Part shown: in pieces, positions 52,423 to 59,991 of the stretch
Position numbering within the stretch: position 1 is the first letter of the stretch
Layout: each line of letters opens with the position of its first letter
From: Paractinoplanes polyasparticus
Lineage (GTDB): Bacteria > Actinomycetota > Actinomycetes > Mycobacteriales > Micromonosporaceae
DNA length: 64,000 nt
Direction of reading: 5' to 3'
NCBI RefSeq assembly: GCF_019710575.1
Contig: NZ_JAHWFK010000024.1
Span: 124,001 to 188,000 of the forward strand
Notes under the pieces: model-generated
Database searches by the model: none
What the model saw: the letters and a program-made list of their open reading frames with translations, nothing else
Told to the model about the DNA's origin: nothing
Translations under genes and position numbers: made by a program

Positions 52423-52450
52423 CCACCCGCCCGGGATCACGGGCGGGTGG
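52423..52450 (+). terminator. Rho-independent-type hairpin after rlmB
   Basis: CCACCCGCCCG/CGGGCGGGTGG, a perfect 11-bp stem with six-base loop, eight bases after the rlmB stop. No long U-run follows, as is normal in actinobacteria. Confidence 0.75.
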
Positions 52451-52802
52451 CCCCGTAAACGGAAAATCGCCGGCAGCCGCCCGTTGCCAGCAGCCGTAGC
52501 TGTTGCCCGCTCGTAAGGTGGTCGCCGGTTCGCTGAACGAGGCCATCGCCGCCGCCGGCGCCGGCAGCAGAACCAGCGTCACGACCGCCACATACAACTT
52601 GATCTTCATGTCCAGCCCAACGACGATCCCTCGATCGTGGTGCCGGTCAAGATCCCCTCGGTTGACCCGGCATGGAGCTGGTGGCCTGCGGGTTTGTCCC
52701 TCATGGGCGCTAGGTCTGCGCCGCTTCCGGTCCTGACTCACGTTCTGGCCGAGGCCGCCCCAAGCGCGGCGAGCACCTCGACGGGTGGTTACTGCTCCGG
52801 TG

Positions 52803-52901
52803 GCGGCGAGCGCTTTGACAGGTAGCTGGTTCATAGCGGCGAGCGCTTTGGTGGGCTGTTGCTTCATCGCGGCGAGCGCTTTGGTGGGCTGTTGCCTATC
52901 G
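52803..52901. repeat. 33-bp tandem repeat, three units
   Basis: Units 52803-52835, 52836-52868 and 52869-52901 all start GCGGCGAGCGCTTTG; the second and third are nearly identical, the first diverges in its second half. A minus-strand frame reads through it as an 11-residue repeat (QQPTKALAAMK), but nothing else about that frame looks coding. Confidence 0.75.
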
Positions 52902-52911
52902 GGCGAAGACC

Positions 52912-53108
52912 TTGGGGCGCTGCCCCAAACCCCGGCCATCGCTGCGGAGATCTCCCTGGCGATGGTTGCGGTGGGTGGGCTTGGGGATCTCGTTGCGACG
53001 GCGGCCGTAGCGAATCGCAAGGTGAGGGGAACCGCAACCACACCCCGGTTGCGGCTCCCCTCACCTCACGATGAGCCAAGGCCGCCGTCGCAACGAGATC
53101 CCCAAGCC
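52912..53108. repeat. Structured multi-hairpin element, copy 2 (inverted relative to copy 1)
   Basis: Small hairpins TTGGGGC/GCCCCAA (52912-52918/52922-52928) and CCATCGC/GCGATGG (52936-52942/52959-52965, enclosing the palindrome GGAGATCTCC) come first. A 29-bp perfect outer stem (52978-53006/53080-53108) then encloses a 19-bp inner stem with one mismatch (53021-53039/53047-53065). The reverse complement aligns with copy 1 along the whole element, including GCGAATCGCAAGG and CTCACGATGAGC between the stems. Confidence 0.8.
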
Positions 53109-53485
53109 AGTGGGCGCTATGGGCGAAAAGACCCTGTTGAACACGCGCGGGTCGAGTCGCCTGATAGGGCGCGCTGCGTGCCGGGCAGTTCCGCCCTTGG
53201 CCGAGCCGCACCCGACACCGGGCCTTGCCCCCGCTCGCGCGACTATCAAGCGAGCCGGTACAGATCCGCGATTGCGTTTGCGGCGCAGGCCCGTCAGTTG
53301 GTTTGTTTCCCGCCCCAGTGGCAAGGCGGCGCAGCCGCCAAAGCCCCACCCCAGAGCCCGAAGGGCTTTCCAGCCCAGCCCCCAACCACCGCAGGCACCG
53401 TGACGTGGGGTCTGGGGGCTCGGCCCCCAGGAAGAAATGCGAGGAGGCACGTCCGCGCTTTCTGCGGACAGGAAGACCCCCGACG
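53109..53485. other. Gene-free stretch with further small hairpins
   Basis: No supported gene. It contains short perfect hairpins: GGCGGC/GCCGCC (53325-53339), AGCCC/GGGCT (53355-53367) and CTGGGGGC/GCCCCCAG (53412-53430). The last resembles the GGGGC hairpin of the two structured elements, preceded by the same GGTCT flank as copy 1, and may be a third, partial copy. Confidence 0.5.
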
Positions 53486-53527
53486 AGCCCCCGGTCGGGA
53501 TCGAACCGACGACCTCCCGTTTACAAG
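53486..53527 (-). mobile_element. Attachment-site scar: 3' part of tRNA-Thr(UGU)
   Basis: The minus strand reads as tRNA positions 32-73: anticodon loop CTTGTAA (anticodon TGT), the 3' side of the anticodon stem ACGGG, variable AGGTC, T arm GTCGG-TTCGATC-CCGAC, acceptor CGGGGGC and discriminator T. No D arm or 5' acceptor lies upstream, so this is not a gene. Tyrosine integrases commonly use exactly this segment. In this orientation the inserted element lies at higher coordinates, where base composition and gene content change. Confidence 0.7.
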
Positions 53528-53665
53528 AAGGAAGTCGATCATCCCGGATGGTCCCGCCCGGACCCTGATAGCGCCCATGACGTGCTGTTCGTTCCAGCTA
53601 TGTTCCGGCGCGTTCCAGGGCCGGGCGGATCGTTCCGTACGGTTACCTACCAAGGTCCCTACCAT

Positions 53666-53714
53666 GCCCGGTGCCCGGTGCCCGGTGCCCGGTGCCCGGT
53701 GCCCGGTGCCCGGT
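53666..53714. repeat. 7-bp tandem repeat (GCCCGGT), seven units
   Basis: Seven perfect head-to-tail GCCCGGT units in non-coding DNA between the att scar and hsdS. A length-variable microsatellite; no coding frame through it is credible. Confidence 0.85.
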
Positions 53715-53953
53715 GCCGACCGCTTCGATAGTGTGGTCGGGGGCCTCTTGGCCTCCTCCTGATCTACGGCACGCTAGGCACCGACTGCCGGTAGTCGTAG
53801 GCTTCGCCGCGCCCCATACCCAGCAGAAACGAAGACAGATGGCGGAGGCGGCCTTCGTCGACTGAGCACGCGAAGCGGTTGATGCGCCGCAACTCGTTCG
53901 CCTGCGCTTCGGCCGGTGCAAACTACACGGCGTGGAGGGGGTGTGCTGGCGCA

Positions 53954-53979
53954 TTGATCTTGGGATAGCCCGTTACTGT
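53954..53979 (+). promoter_or_regulatory. Possible promoter of the hsdS operon
   Basis: TTGATC (53954-53959) and TACTGT (53974-53979) precede the GTG at 53987. The 14-bp spacing is short, and no ribosome site lies before the GTG, so a leaderless message starting at or near the GTG is likely. Pattern match only. Confidence 0.3.
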
Positions 53980-53986
53980 ACCTAAC

Positions 53987-55651
53987 GTGTCCGCAGATCA
54001 AGACGCACTTCCGGCCGGGTGGGTCCGAGTAGCGCTCAGCCGGGTGGGTTCTATCCGGGCTGGAAGGCAACGCTCCCCAGATAGGCAAAGCGGACTATTC
54101 TCAACAAAGTATCTCAGAGCCGCTAATATTGCGCCAGGCGGGCTCGATCTTTCAGACGTGCTCGAGATGGATTTCACGCCGCACGAGCGGGCGGTGTACG
54201 GACTCCAGCGTGGGGATGTAGTCCTGACGGAGGCCTCGGGAAGCGCGGCGCATGTGGGAAGAGCCGCCCTTTGGGAGCAACAGATCCCGGAATGCTGTTT
54301 TCAGAACACCGTTATTCGCTTCCGCCCTCATGCGGTTGCCCCTCGCTTTGCCCTCATGTGGTTCGAGTACAACAGCGTGAGCGGTATTTTTGGCCGGCTA
54401 GCACGTGGTGTCGGGATTTTGCATCTGGGCGCGATCCGACTGTCCTCCCTTTCCATTGCAGTACCCCCTTTTTCAGAACAAGAGCGTATCGCAGCGGAGG
54501 TAGATCGGCGTCGGACCGAGCTTCGTAAGGCCGAGACAGCGCTACGAAGTGCTCAGGAGCGGATCGCAGAGCAACGACGCGAGATCCTTCGCTTGGCGGT
54601 TGGCGGACAGCTCCTTTCCGGTGCCGAAGACAGCAAGTCAGAAAGCTCCGCCCACGTTGCTGGCGCTCCGTCTAACGGTTGGCGCTGGGTCAGAGTAGAC
54701 GAGGCCGGGTACGTAGACCTGGGGAAGAAGCGCGAGCCTACCAGCCATCATGGCCCTAATATGCGGCCATATCTCCGCGTTGCTAACGTTCACGAAGACT
54801 ACATCGATACCACCGACGTCAAGGAAATGAACTTCTCTCCCGACGAGTTTGATAAGCTCTCGCTTCAGATTGGCGACGTGCTTTTGAACGAGGGACAGAG
54901 TCCTGAACTTGTCGGTCGGCCCGCAATGTATCGGGGTGATCCTAGTGATGCGTGCTTCCAAATGACACTTCTCCGATTCAGAGCCAACTTAGATGTGTTG
55001 CCGGAGTTCGCGCTCATTGTTTTTAGACATTATCTCCACGCTGGCGAGTTTCGTAGAGTAGCTCAGGGCTCCACAAATATCGTCCATCTTTCTCGGAAAC
55101 GCTTATCCGCGATGCAGTTTCCGGTTCCGCCGCTACCGGAGCAACACCAAATTGTGGCGGAGTTCAAGACCAGGATGGAAAGTCTGAGAGTCCAGGAAGA
55201 ACTTATCGCAAGTTCCTTGGCCCGGATTCCCGACATGTTGAAGGAAGTGTTGACAGCCGCGGTGAGAGGGAAACTGCTTCCGCAAAGTCCCGACGATGAG
55301 CCAGCGGCGAACCTCTTAGATCGGCTCGGCGAGCCTCCTAAAGCGGCAGTTCCACCGGCTGAGCAGTCGACGCAAACCGAAACTCAATCAGCGGAGGAGA
55401 AAGTGGATACGAGGGCAACGGAAAGCGAAGGTCAGTCAGCATCTTCGGCCATTGTCGGCGCCCTTGAAGACGCTGAGGGTCCAATGCCACTTTCGGAGTT
55501 ATTCACGAAGGCGGGGTACAGTCGCGACTCTATCGCCGACGTGGAGACCTTTTACCTCGGGGTCAGAGAGGCCTATGGTTCCGCCGTCACGGCCGCAGAC
55601 GATCGACCGGAGAACACCGCCCTGAGGATGATCGACGATGCGCCTCAATAA
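53987..55651 (+). CDS. hsdS: Type I restriction-modification specificity subunit HsdS
   Basis: The 554-residue protein has two target-recognition domains (about residues 10-170 and 230-400), each followed by a helical spacer (LRKAETALRSAQERIAEQRREI, then the segment ending VRGKLLPQ), the standard two-half layout that reads a split DNA sequence. Phrases such as VPPFSEQERIAAEVD and VPPLPEQHQIVAEF are typical. After a charged linker there is a C-terminal extension (residues ~480-554, LEDAEGPMPLSELFTKAGY...) of winged-helix appearance, found only in some S subunits. GTG start without a ribosome site. It overlaps the next gene by 14 bp. No HsdR gene is near. Confidence 0.93.
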   Translation: MSADQDALPAGWVRVALSRVGSIRAGRQRSPDRQSGLFSTKYLRAANIAPGGLDLSDVLEMDFTPHERAVYGLQRGDVVLTEASGSAAHVGRAALWEQQIPECCFQNTVIRFRPHAVAPRFALMWFEYNSVSGIFGRLARGVGILHLGAIRLSSLSIAVPPFSEQERIAAEVDRRRTELRKAETALRSAQERIAEQRREILRLAVGGQLLSGAEDSKSESSAHVAGAPSNGWRWVRVDEAGYVDLGKKREPTSHHGPNMRPYLRVANVHEDYIDTTDVKEMNFSPDEFDKLSLQIGDVLLNEGQSPELVGRPAMYRGDPSDACFQMTLLRFRANLDVLPEFALIVFRHYLHAGEFRRVAQGSTNIVHLSRKRLSAMQFPVPPLPEQHQIVAEFKTRMESLRVQEELIASSLARIPDMLKEVLTAAVRGKLLPQSPDDEPAANLLDRLGEPPKAAVPPAEQSTQTETQSAEEKVDTRATESEGQSASSAIVGALEDAEGPMPLSELFTKAGYSRDSIADVETFYLGVREAYGSAVTAADDRPENTALRMIDDAPQ

Positions 55652-57290
55652 GCTGCATATTGGAGACTTCAAAAACCTTCGCGACTTCGAGGTCATGTTT
55701 GACGAGGTTTCGCCGTACACGGTGCTGGTTGGCGAGAATGGTGCGGGTAAGTCCAACTTACTGGAGGCCATAACTTTAATCTTTCGGAACTTGGACCTCG
55801 ATATCGAAGCTCCCTTCGCGTATCAACTCTGGTACGAATGCCGCGGTACGCAGCTGAGAGTTGATGCGGAGGCAAATCGTATTCCGAAGTTCAGCATCCT
55901 TCGCGGCCCGACTTTAACTGATCCCGACGGCGTATACGAGGAGCTGCCTCGCCGGCGGTTCATGGAGAATGCGTCGGATGGGGCCCCAAAATATCGACCG
56001 GCATTTGTTTTCGGTTACTATTCTGGGCCTAGTGATCGGCTTTCGTCTCTTTACGAGAAGCATCGAGAACGATACTACAATTTCATCATCAAGGCGCGTG
56101 AGCAACGTACGCGGGCGCTCACAGACCCGAACGCACTGCGGCGCCTATTCTATGCTGAAAACCTTCATGGGCAATTTGCGCTCATCGCTTTTTTCATGGA
56201 TTCAACAGAGAGTGCCCGTAGTGACAGAGAGTTCCTGAGGGAATTCCTGCAGATCGAGGGTTTGGACAGTGTTCTTTTCGCCTTGAAGCGGCCACCTTGG
56301 CGTCGCAAAGGTGGGGACCAACGCTTCTGGAACGCCGTCGGTGAGGTACGCGACTTTTTAAGCAATCTCTATGAAACTGCGCTGCTGCCCCTCAGGATGG
56401 AGCGCCGCATCTCGGTGGATCTCACTAAAAATCCGTCGGTCGAGAGTTTGTACCTCTTCTTACCCTCCGCCGTTTCGCTGGAAGCTGTCTATCAGAAGTA
56501 TGCAAACCAATATGCGTTCTTCTCGGCGCTCGAAAGCACCCATCTCTCAAAGCTACTTGCAGAAGTAAGAACCCGCATCAGGATGACCGCTGACGCTGGC
56601 GGGGGAGAAGTTACATACCGAGATTTGAGTGAGGGGGAGCAGCAACTTCTCTTGGTGCTCGGCCTTTTGAAGTTCACCGCACGCGCTGAGGCCTTGTTTC
56701 TGTTGGATGAACCGGATACGCATTTGAATCCGGCATGGAGTACGCAGTATCTCGACTTCCTCGATAGATTCATCGCTGACCGCGATTCTTGCCATATTCT
56801 GATGACCACCCATGACCCGCTCGTGTTCTCGCGGTTAACTCGGGCCCAAGTTCGTTTGTTCGGCCGGAACGATACTGGATGGGCGTGGGCGGACGAGCCG
56901 CTTAACGATCCTCGAGGAATGGGAATCCAGGCGATTTTGGCAAGTGACCTCTTTCGGCTTCGATCCGGTGGCCTTGACGCTGACACCCTTCGGTTGCTGG
57001 ACCAACAACATCAATTGTCGACTCGGGATGACTTAACGCCGGCCGAAGAGTCCCTACTTCGCCGCGTAACAGATGAGCTCAACGAGCTCGACTTCTGGAA
57101 AAGCGATCGCGATCCTGTCTATCAAGCATTCCTTCAAAGGTTTATCCCCGCGTGGACTGCCCGCAATCCGATGCGGGAGACGGATCTCAACGTTCAGCTA
57201 TCCTCCGCTCAGTTGGAGGCGCGTGAAGCGCTCGCTGCGGAAATTGCGGAGGAGATCGCCGCCGAGATGGCCGCCGAGAGGAGGATTTGA
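55638..57290 (+). CDS. ptuA: PtuA-like AAA/ABC-type ATPase of a Septu-like module
   Basis: The 550-residue ATPase of the RecF/OLD-like group has Walker A GENGAGKS (32-39), a long helical insertion, the ABC signature LSEGEQQ (330-336), Walker B FLLDEPD (354-360) and the H-loop TTHDP (390-394). The C-terminal ~90 residues are charged and helical. Directly followed by an HNH nuclease gene, it matches PtuA of the Septu anti-phage system, where the ATPase forms a complex with the nuclease PtuB. It starts inside hsdS (ATG 55638) and ends one base before the next ATG. GC is low (26 of 60 bases in 56041-56100). An unrelated RecF-like ATPase is possible but the gene pair argues against it. Confidence 0.85.
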   Translation: MRLNKLHIGDFKNLRDFEVMFDEVSPYTVLVGENGAGKSNLLEAITLIFRNLDLDIEAPFAYQLWYECRGTQLRVDAEANRIPKFSILRGPTLTDPDGVYEELPRRRFMENASDGAPKYRPAFVFGYYSGPSDRLSSLYEKHRERYYNFIIKAREQRTRALTDPNALRRLFYAENLHGQFALIAFFMDSTESARSDREFLREFLQIEGLDSVLFALKRPPWRRKGGDQRFWNAVGEVRDFLSNLYETALLPLRMERRISVDLTKNPSVESLYLFLPSAVSLEAVYQKYANQYAFFSALESTHLSKLLAEVRTRIRMTADAGGGEVTYRDLSEGEQQLLLVLGLLKFTARAEALFLLDEPDTHLNPAWSTQYLDFLDRFIADRDSCHILMTTHDPLVFSRLTRAQVRLFGRNDTGWAWADEPLNDPRGMGIQAILASDLFRLRSGGLDADTLRLLDQQHQLSTRDDLTPAEESLLRRVTDELNELDFWKSDRDPVYQAFLQRFIPAWTARNPMRETDLNVQLSSAQLEAREALAAEIAEEIAAEMAAERRI

Positions 57291-57291
57291 G

Positions 57292-58155
57292 ATGAGGTAC
57301 ATCGACTTGGACCTTCTTCTGGCTGATGCAGAGTCGCAATCTTTGATTATGTCAGCGGATGACGCGTTACAGAAGGTCCTGGATGAGCCTGATCCGGCAG
57401 AGCGTAAGAAGCTGATAGATGAGAACAGAGACAAGTGGGTTGCTTTTCGGGAACGTTTCCACGCGGTATTTGGACAGAAGTGCTGGTACACCGAGTCGGA
57501 GAATCCGGGAACCGACGAAGATGTTGACCACTATCGACCGAAGGGCCGTATCGCGGAGTCGCGAGCGCACGGCGGCTACTGGTGGGAAGCGCTAAGCTGG
57601 CGCAACTTTCGGTTGAGCTCCCATCGTGCGAACCGTATGCGCATCAATCCGGATACCGGTAGGACTCATGGTAAGGCGGACCATTTTCCGCTTCTTGATG
57701 AGGCGCATCGGTGGGCCGGGCCAGGATATATCTGCTGTGAAGCGCCAACGCTGTTGGATCCAACTGATCCAGAAGATCCGCCTCTGTTGACCTTCGACAC
57801 TAATGGCTACACCGCGCTGTCGACCGCCTATCGCAATGATCCTGTCGCACACCGCAAAGTGGAAGACAGCCGCATCTATCTACATCTGGATTGGCCTGCA
57901 TTCGTGGCGGCGCGCCGCCGTCTTTATACCTTGATCTATACGAAGATCGCGGATGGCGATCGAGCGGTCGCGCGGTTGGTTCATGAACCCGTTACCGCTA
58001 AAGAAACGCTAAAAGCTATAGCTCGGGACCTGATCCGGCTAACACGTGACGATCAACCATATTCCAGAGCCGCGCAGACTTATGTCTTACACTATCGCGA
58101 TCGCGATTGGGTCAAGCGAAACGTAGTTCCATATGTTCCAGGTGGTCTAAATTGA
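57292..58155 (+). CDS. ptuB: PtuB-like HNH endonuclease of a Septu-like module
   Basis: The 287-residue protein has the HNH-type motif set of the retron/Septu-associated TIGR02646-like family: CWYTES (64-69, metal Cys), DVDHYRPKG (77-85, catalytic His in DHYRPK) and WRNFRLSSHRAN (103-114, the Asn/His part). LLDPTDPEDPPLLTF follows. It is the predicted DNA- or tRNA-cutting effector, held in check by the PtuA partner. ATG is one base after the ptuA stop; its own stop overlaps the hsdM TTG start. Low GC like its neighbours. Confidence 0.85.
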   Translation: MRYIDLDLLLADAESQSLIMSADDALQKVLDEPDPAERKKLIDENRDKWVAFRERFHAVFGQKCWYTESENPGTDEDVDHYRPKGRIAESRAHGGYWWEALSWRNFRLSSHRANRMRINPDTGRTHGKADHFPLLDEAHRWAGPGYICCEAPTLLDPTDPEDPPLLTFDTNGYTALSTAYRNDPVAHRKVEDSRIYLHLDWPAFVAARRRLYTLIYTKIADGDRAVARLVHEPVTAKETLKAIARDLIRLTRDDQPYSRAAQTYVLHYRDRDWVKRNVVPYVPGGLN

Positions 58156-59606
58156 AAACTTCTGCTGCTAGTCTCGTTCGCCGCCTTTGGCAGTACTGCA
58201 ACGTCTTGCGGGACGATGGCTTGTCGTATCCTGACTACGTCGAGCAGCTCACCTATCTCCTCTTTCTGAAGATGGCTGACGAGCAACCGGACGGCTTTGT
58301 ACCCCCTCAATATTCCTGGCAGTCCTTTACGGGCCTTGATGCATCGGAAATGCAAGACCAGTATGATGCGACGCTAGCGGCGCTCGGCAAAATGGACGGG
58401 ATGCTCGGTCTCATTTTTCGTGACGCGAAAAATAAGATTCGTGATCCGGCTAAGCTTCGGCTCTTAGTGAATGATTTGATCGGCCAGCTGGAATGGAGTG
58501 GCCTTTCTTCGGACCTCAAGGGTGATGCGTACGAAGGGCTACTCGAAAAGAATGCCCGTGACACGAAGAGCGGCGCGGGTCAATACTTTACACCGAGGCC
58601 CTTGATTGATGCGATCGTCAAATGCGTTGACCCCAGGCCGGGTGAGGTCGTTTGCGATCCAGCCTGCGGGACCGCAGGGTTCCTGTTGTCGGCACATGCG
58701 CATATCAAAGAGGCCAATCCCGGTTTGACCAAGTCGCAGTTGGCTCACCTCAGGACAAGGGCGATCCACGGCGTCGAACTGGTGCAAGAAGTCGCGCGGC
58801 TTGCTGCGATGAACTTGTTGTTGCACGGCGTAGGTGGCCGGTCGGATAGCGAATTGCCGGTAACGTGTGCCGACAGCCTTGAGCGGATGCCCGATGCGTT
58901 GGTAGACGTCGTCCTTACAAATCCGCCTTTTGGTATAAAGGGAAGTGTCACGTACGGGTCCGATGAGGCTAAGCTGTATCGTGCTGGCGAGGACTTGCAG
59001 GTGGCTCGTCCCGACTTTTGGGTCCGGACAGCAAATAAGCAACTCAACTTTGTTCAGCACGTAGTATCGCTTCTTCGTCCCGGCGGCAGAGCGGTGGTTG
59101 TTCTGCCAGATAACGTTCTCTATGATGGCGGGCCAGCTGTCGCAATTCGTCGTCGCTTGCTTGAAGACTTCGACGTGCATACTCTCTTGCGGTTGCCAAC
59201 CGGTTTATTCTATGCTCAGGGCGTTAAAGCCAACGTCCTATTTTTCGATAAGCCAAAGCGTAAGATGACCAACTCTAGAAATCTGTGGGTATATGATTTG
59301 CGTTCCGATAACAGATTTTCTTTGAAAACCCGTCCAATCGGATTTGAAGATCTTGCAGATTTCGTTGAGTTGTACGGGGGACGGGAGAGGAAGCGCGACC
59401 TCTCCCGACAAACCACGCGCTGGCGTGCGTTCGACCTTCAGTCGCTTACAATGTCGGCTGACGCGTCGCTTGACCTTAAATGGCAAAGCGAAGTACAGGC
59501 GACGCCAGACCGCGGGGTAGGCCGGCTCGATGAGCTTTCGATGATGATCGAAGATGACCTAGAACGGGCCTTGGCGCACATTCGTAGTGCAGGCCGGGGA
59601 GAGTGA
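58152..59606 (+). CDS. hsdM: Type I restriction-modification N6-adenine methyltransferase HsdM
   Basis: The 484-residue protein has an N-terminal helical domain (LWQYCNVLRDDGLSYPDYVEQ), GQYFTPRPL, the SAM motif DPACGTAGF (169-177) and the catalytic NPPF (257-260), all as in type I M subunits. TTG 58152 was chosen; its TTGA overlaps the ptuB stop and gives the normal N-terminus. With HsdS it should form an adenine methyltransferase. The order S-PtuA-PtuB-M with no HsdR is unlike the usual R-M-S. Confidence 0.93.
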   Translation: MKTSAASLVRRLWQYCNVLRDDGLSYPDYVEQLTYLLFLKMADEQPDGFVPPQYSWQSFTGLDASEMQDQYDATLAALGKMDGMLGLIFRDAKNKIRDPAKLRLLVNDLIGQLEWSGLSSDLKGDAYEGLLEKNARDTKSGAGQYFTPRPLIDAIVKCVDPRPGEVVCDPACGTAGFLLSAHAHIKEANPGLTKSQLAHLRTRAIHGVELVQEVARLAAMNLLLHGVGGRSDSELPVTCADSLERMPDALVDVVLTNPPFGIKGSVTYGSDEAKLYRAGEDLQVARPDFWVRTANKQLNFVQHVVSLLRPGGRAVVVLPDNVLYDGGPAVAIRRRLLEDFDVHTLLRLPTGLFYAQGVKANVLFFDKPKRKMTNSRNLWVYDLRSDNRFSLKTRPIGFEDLADFVELYGGRERKRDLSRQTTRWRAFDLQSLTMSADASLDLKWQSEVQATPDRGVGRLDELSMMIEDDLERALAHIRSAGRGE

Positions 59607-59640
59607 CTTCATGCATGTGGAGGGATGACCTGGCGAGGAG

Positions 59641-59886
59641 ATGGTATGGCGAATCCAGGACCGGCTCGTGATCAACGTCGCCGCGATCAAGACTCCGGCG
59701 ACGGGCAGCTACGGGATGAAACACGTGGTTGAGGATGTACTCGGCGAGTACGTTGCTAATGGCGAACTCATCGCCGCCGCCCTGATGGCTGGTTATCCCA
59801 TGCGGTACGACGGCGGCCCGAGCGCTACGTTTGGGATGAGCCGTCGAGACGTGGAAACGGTCAGCAAGACGCGAGCTGCCGCCTAA
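59641..59886 (+). CDS. Small hypothetical protein, possibly truncated
   Basis: 81 residues; the core GSYGMKHVVEDVLGEYVANGELIAAALMAGYPM looks like a real, structured protein segment rather than a shadow. The end GMSRRDVETVSKTRAAA is basic. GAGGAG lies directly before the ATG, with too little spacing, so a later start or a 5'-truncated gene is possible. It stands alone between hsdM and a convergent kinase gene. No function assigned. Confidence 0.45.
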   Translation: MVWRIQDRLVINVAAIKTPATGSYGMKHVVEDVLGEYVANGELIAAALMAGYPMRYDGGPSATFGMSRRDVETVSKTRAAA

Positions 59887-59991
59887 CTGCTGTACACCGG
59901 ACGCACGGCACAATGGCTGCGTCCGCCAGCCCGGCCCCCGCCGTTGATCGTTGCGTGGGTGGGCGGGTTGGAAAGGTAGTTCTGACGCTGG

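Noticed and set aside
52409-52609. Minus-strand 66-codon frame with a signal-peptide-like start (MKIKLYVAVVTLVLLPAP)
   Set aside because: Its last part is the antisense of the rlmB terminator hairpin, the ribosome site is poor, and no homologue is recognised. Possible but not supported.
53486-53527. Functional tRNA-Thr gene
   Set aside because: The 5' half (acceptor, D arm) is absent upstream; only the 3' part remains.
53666-53714. Possible CRISPR array
   Set aside because: Units are directly adjacent 7-mers with no spacers and no cas genes are present.
52785-53762. Long plus-strand frame through the structured element and the GCCCGGT repeats
   Set aside because: It runs through inverted repeats, microsatellite and the tRNA scar; open only because of high GC.
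53987-59606. Ordinary type I restriction-modification system
   Set aside because: No HsdR gene, and the ATPase has RecF/ABC motifs instead of helicase motifs; the HNH gene is not an HsdR fragment.
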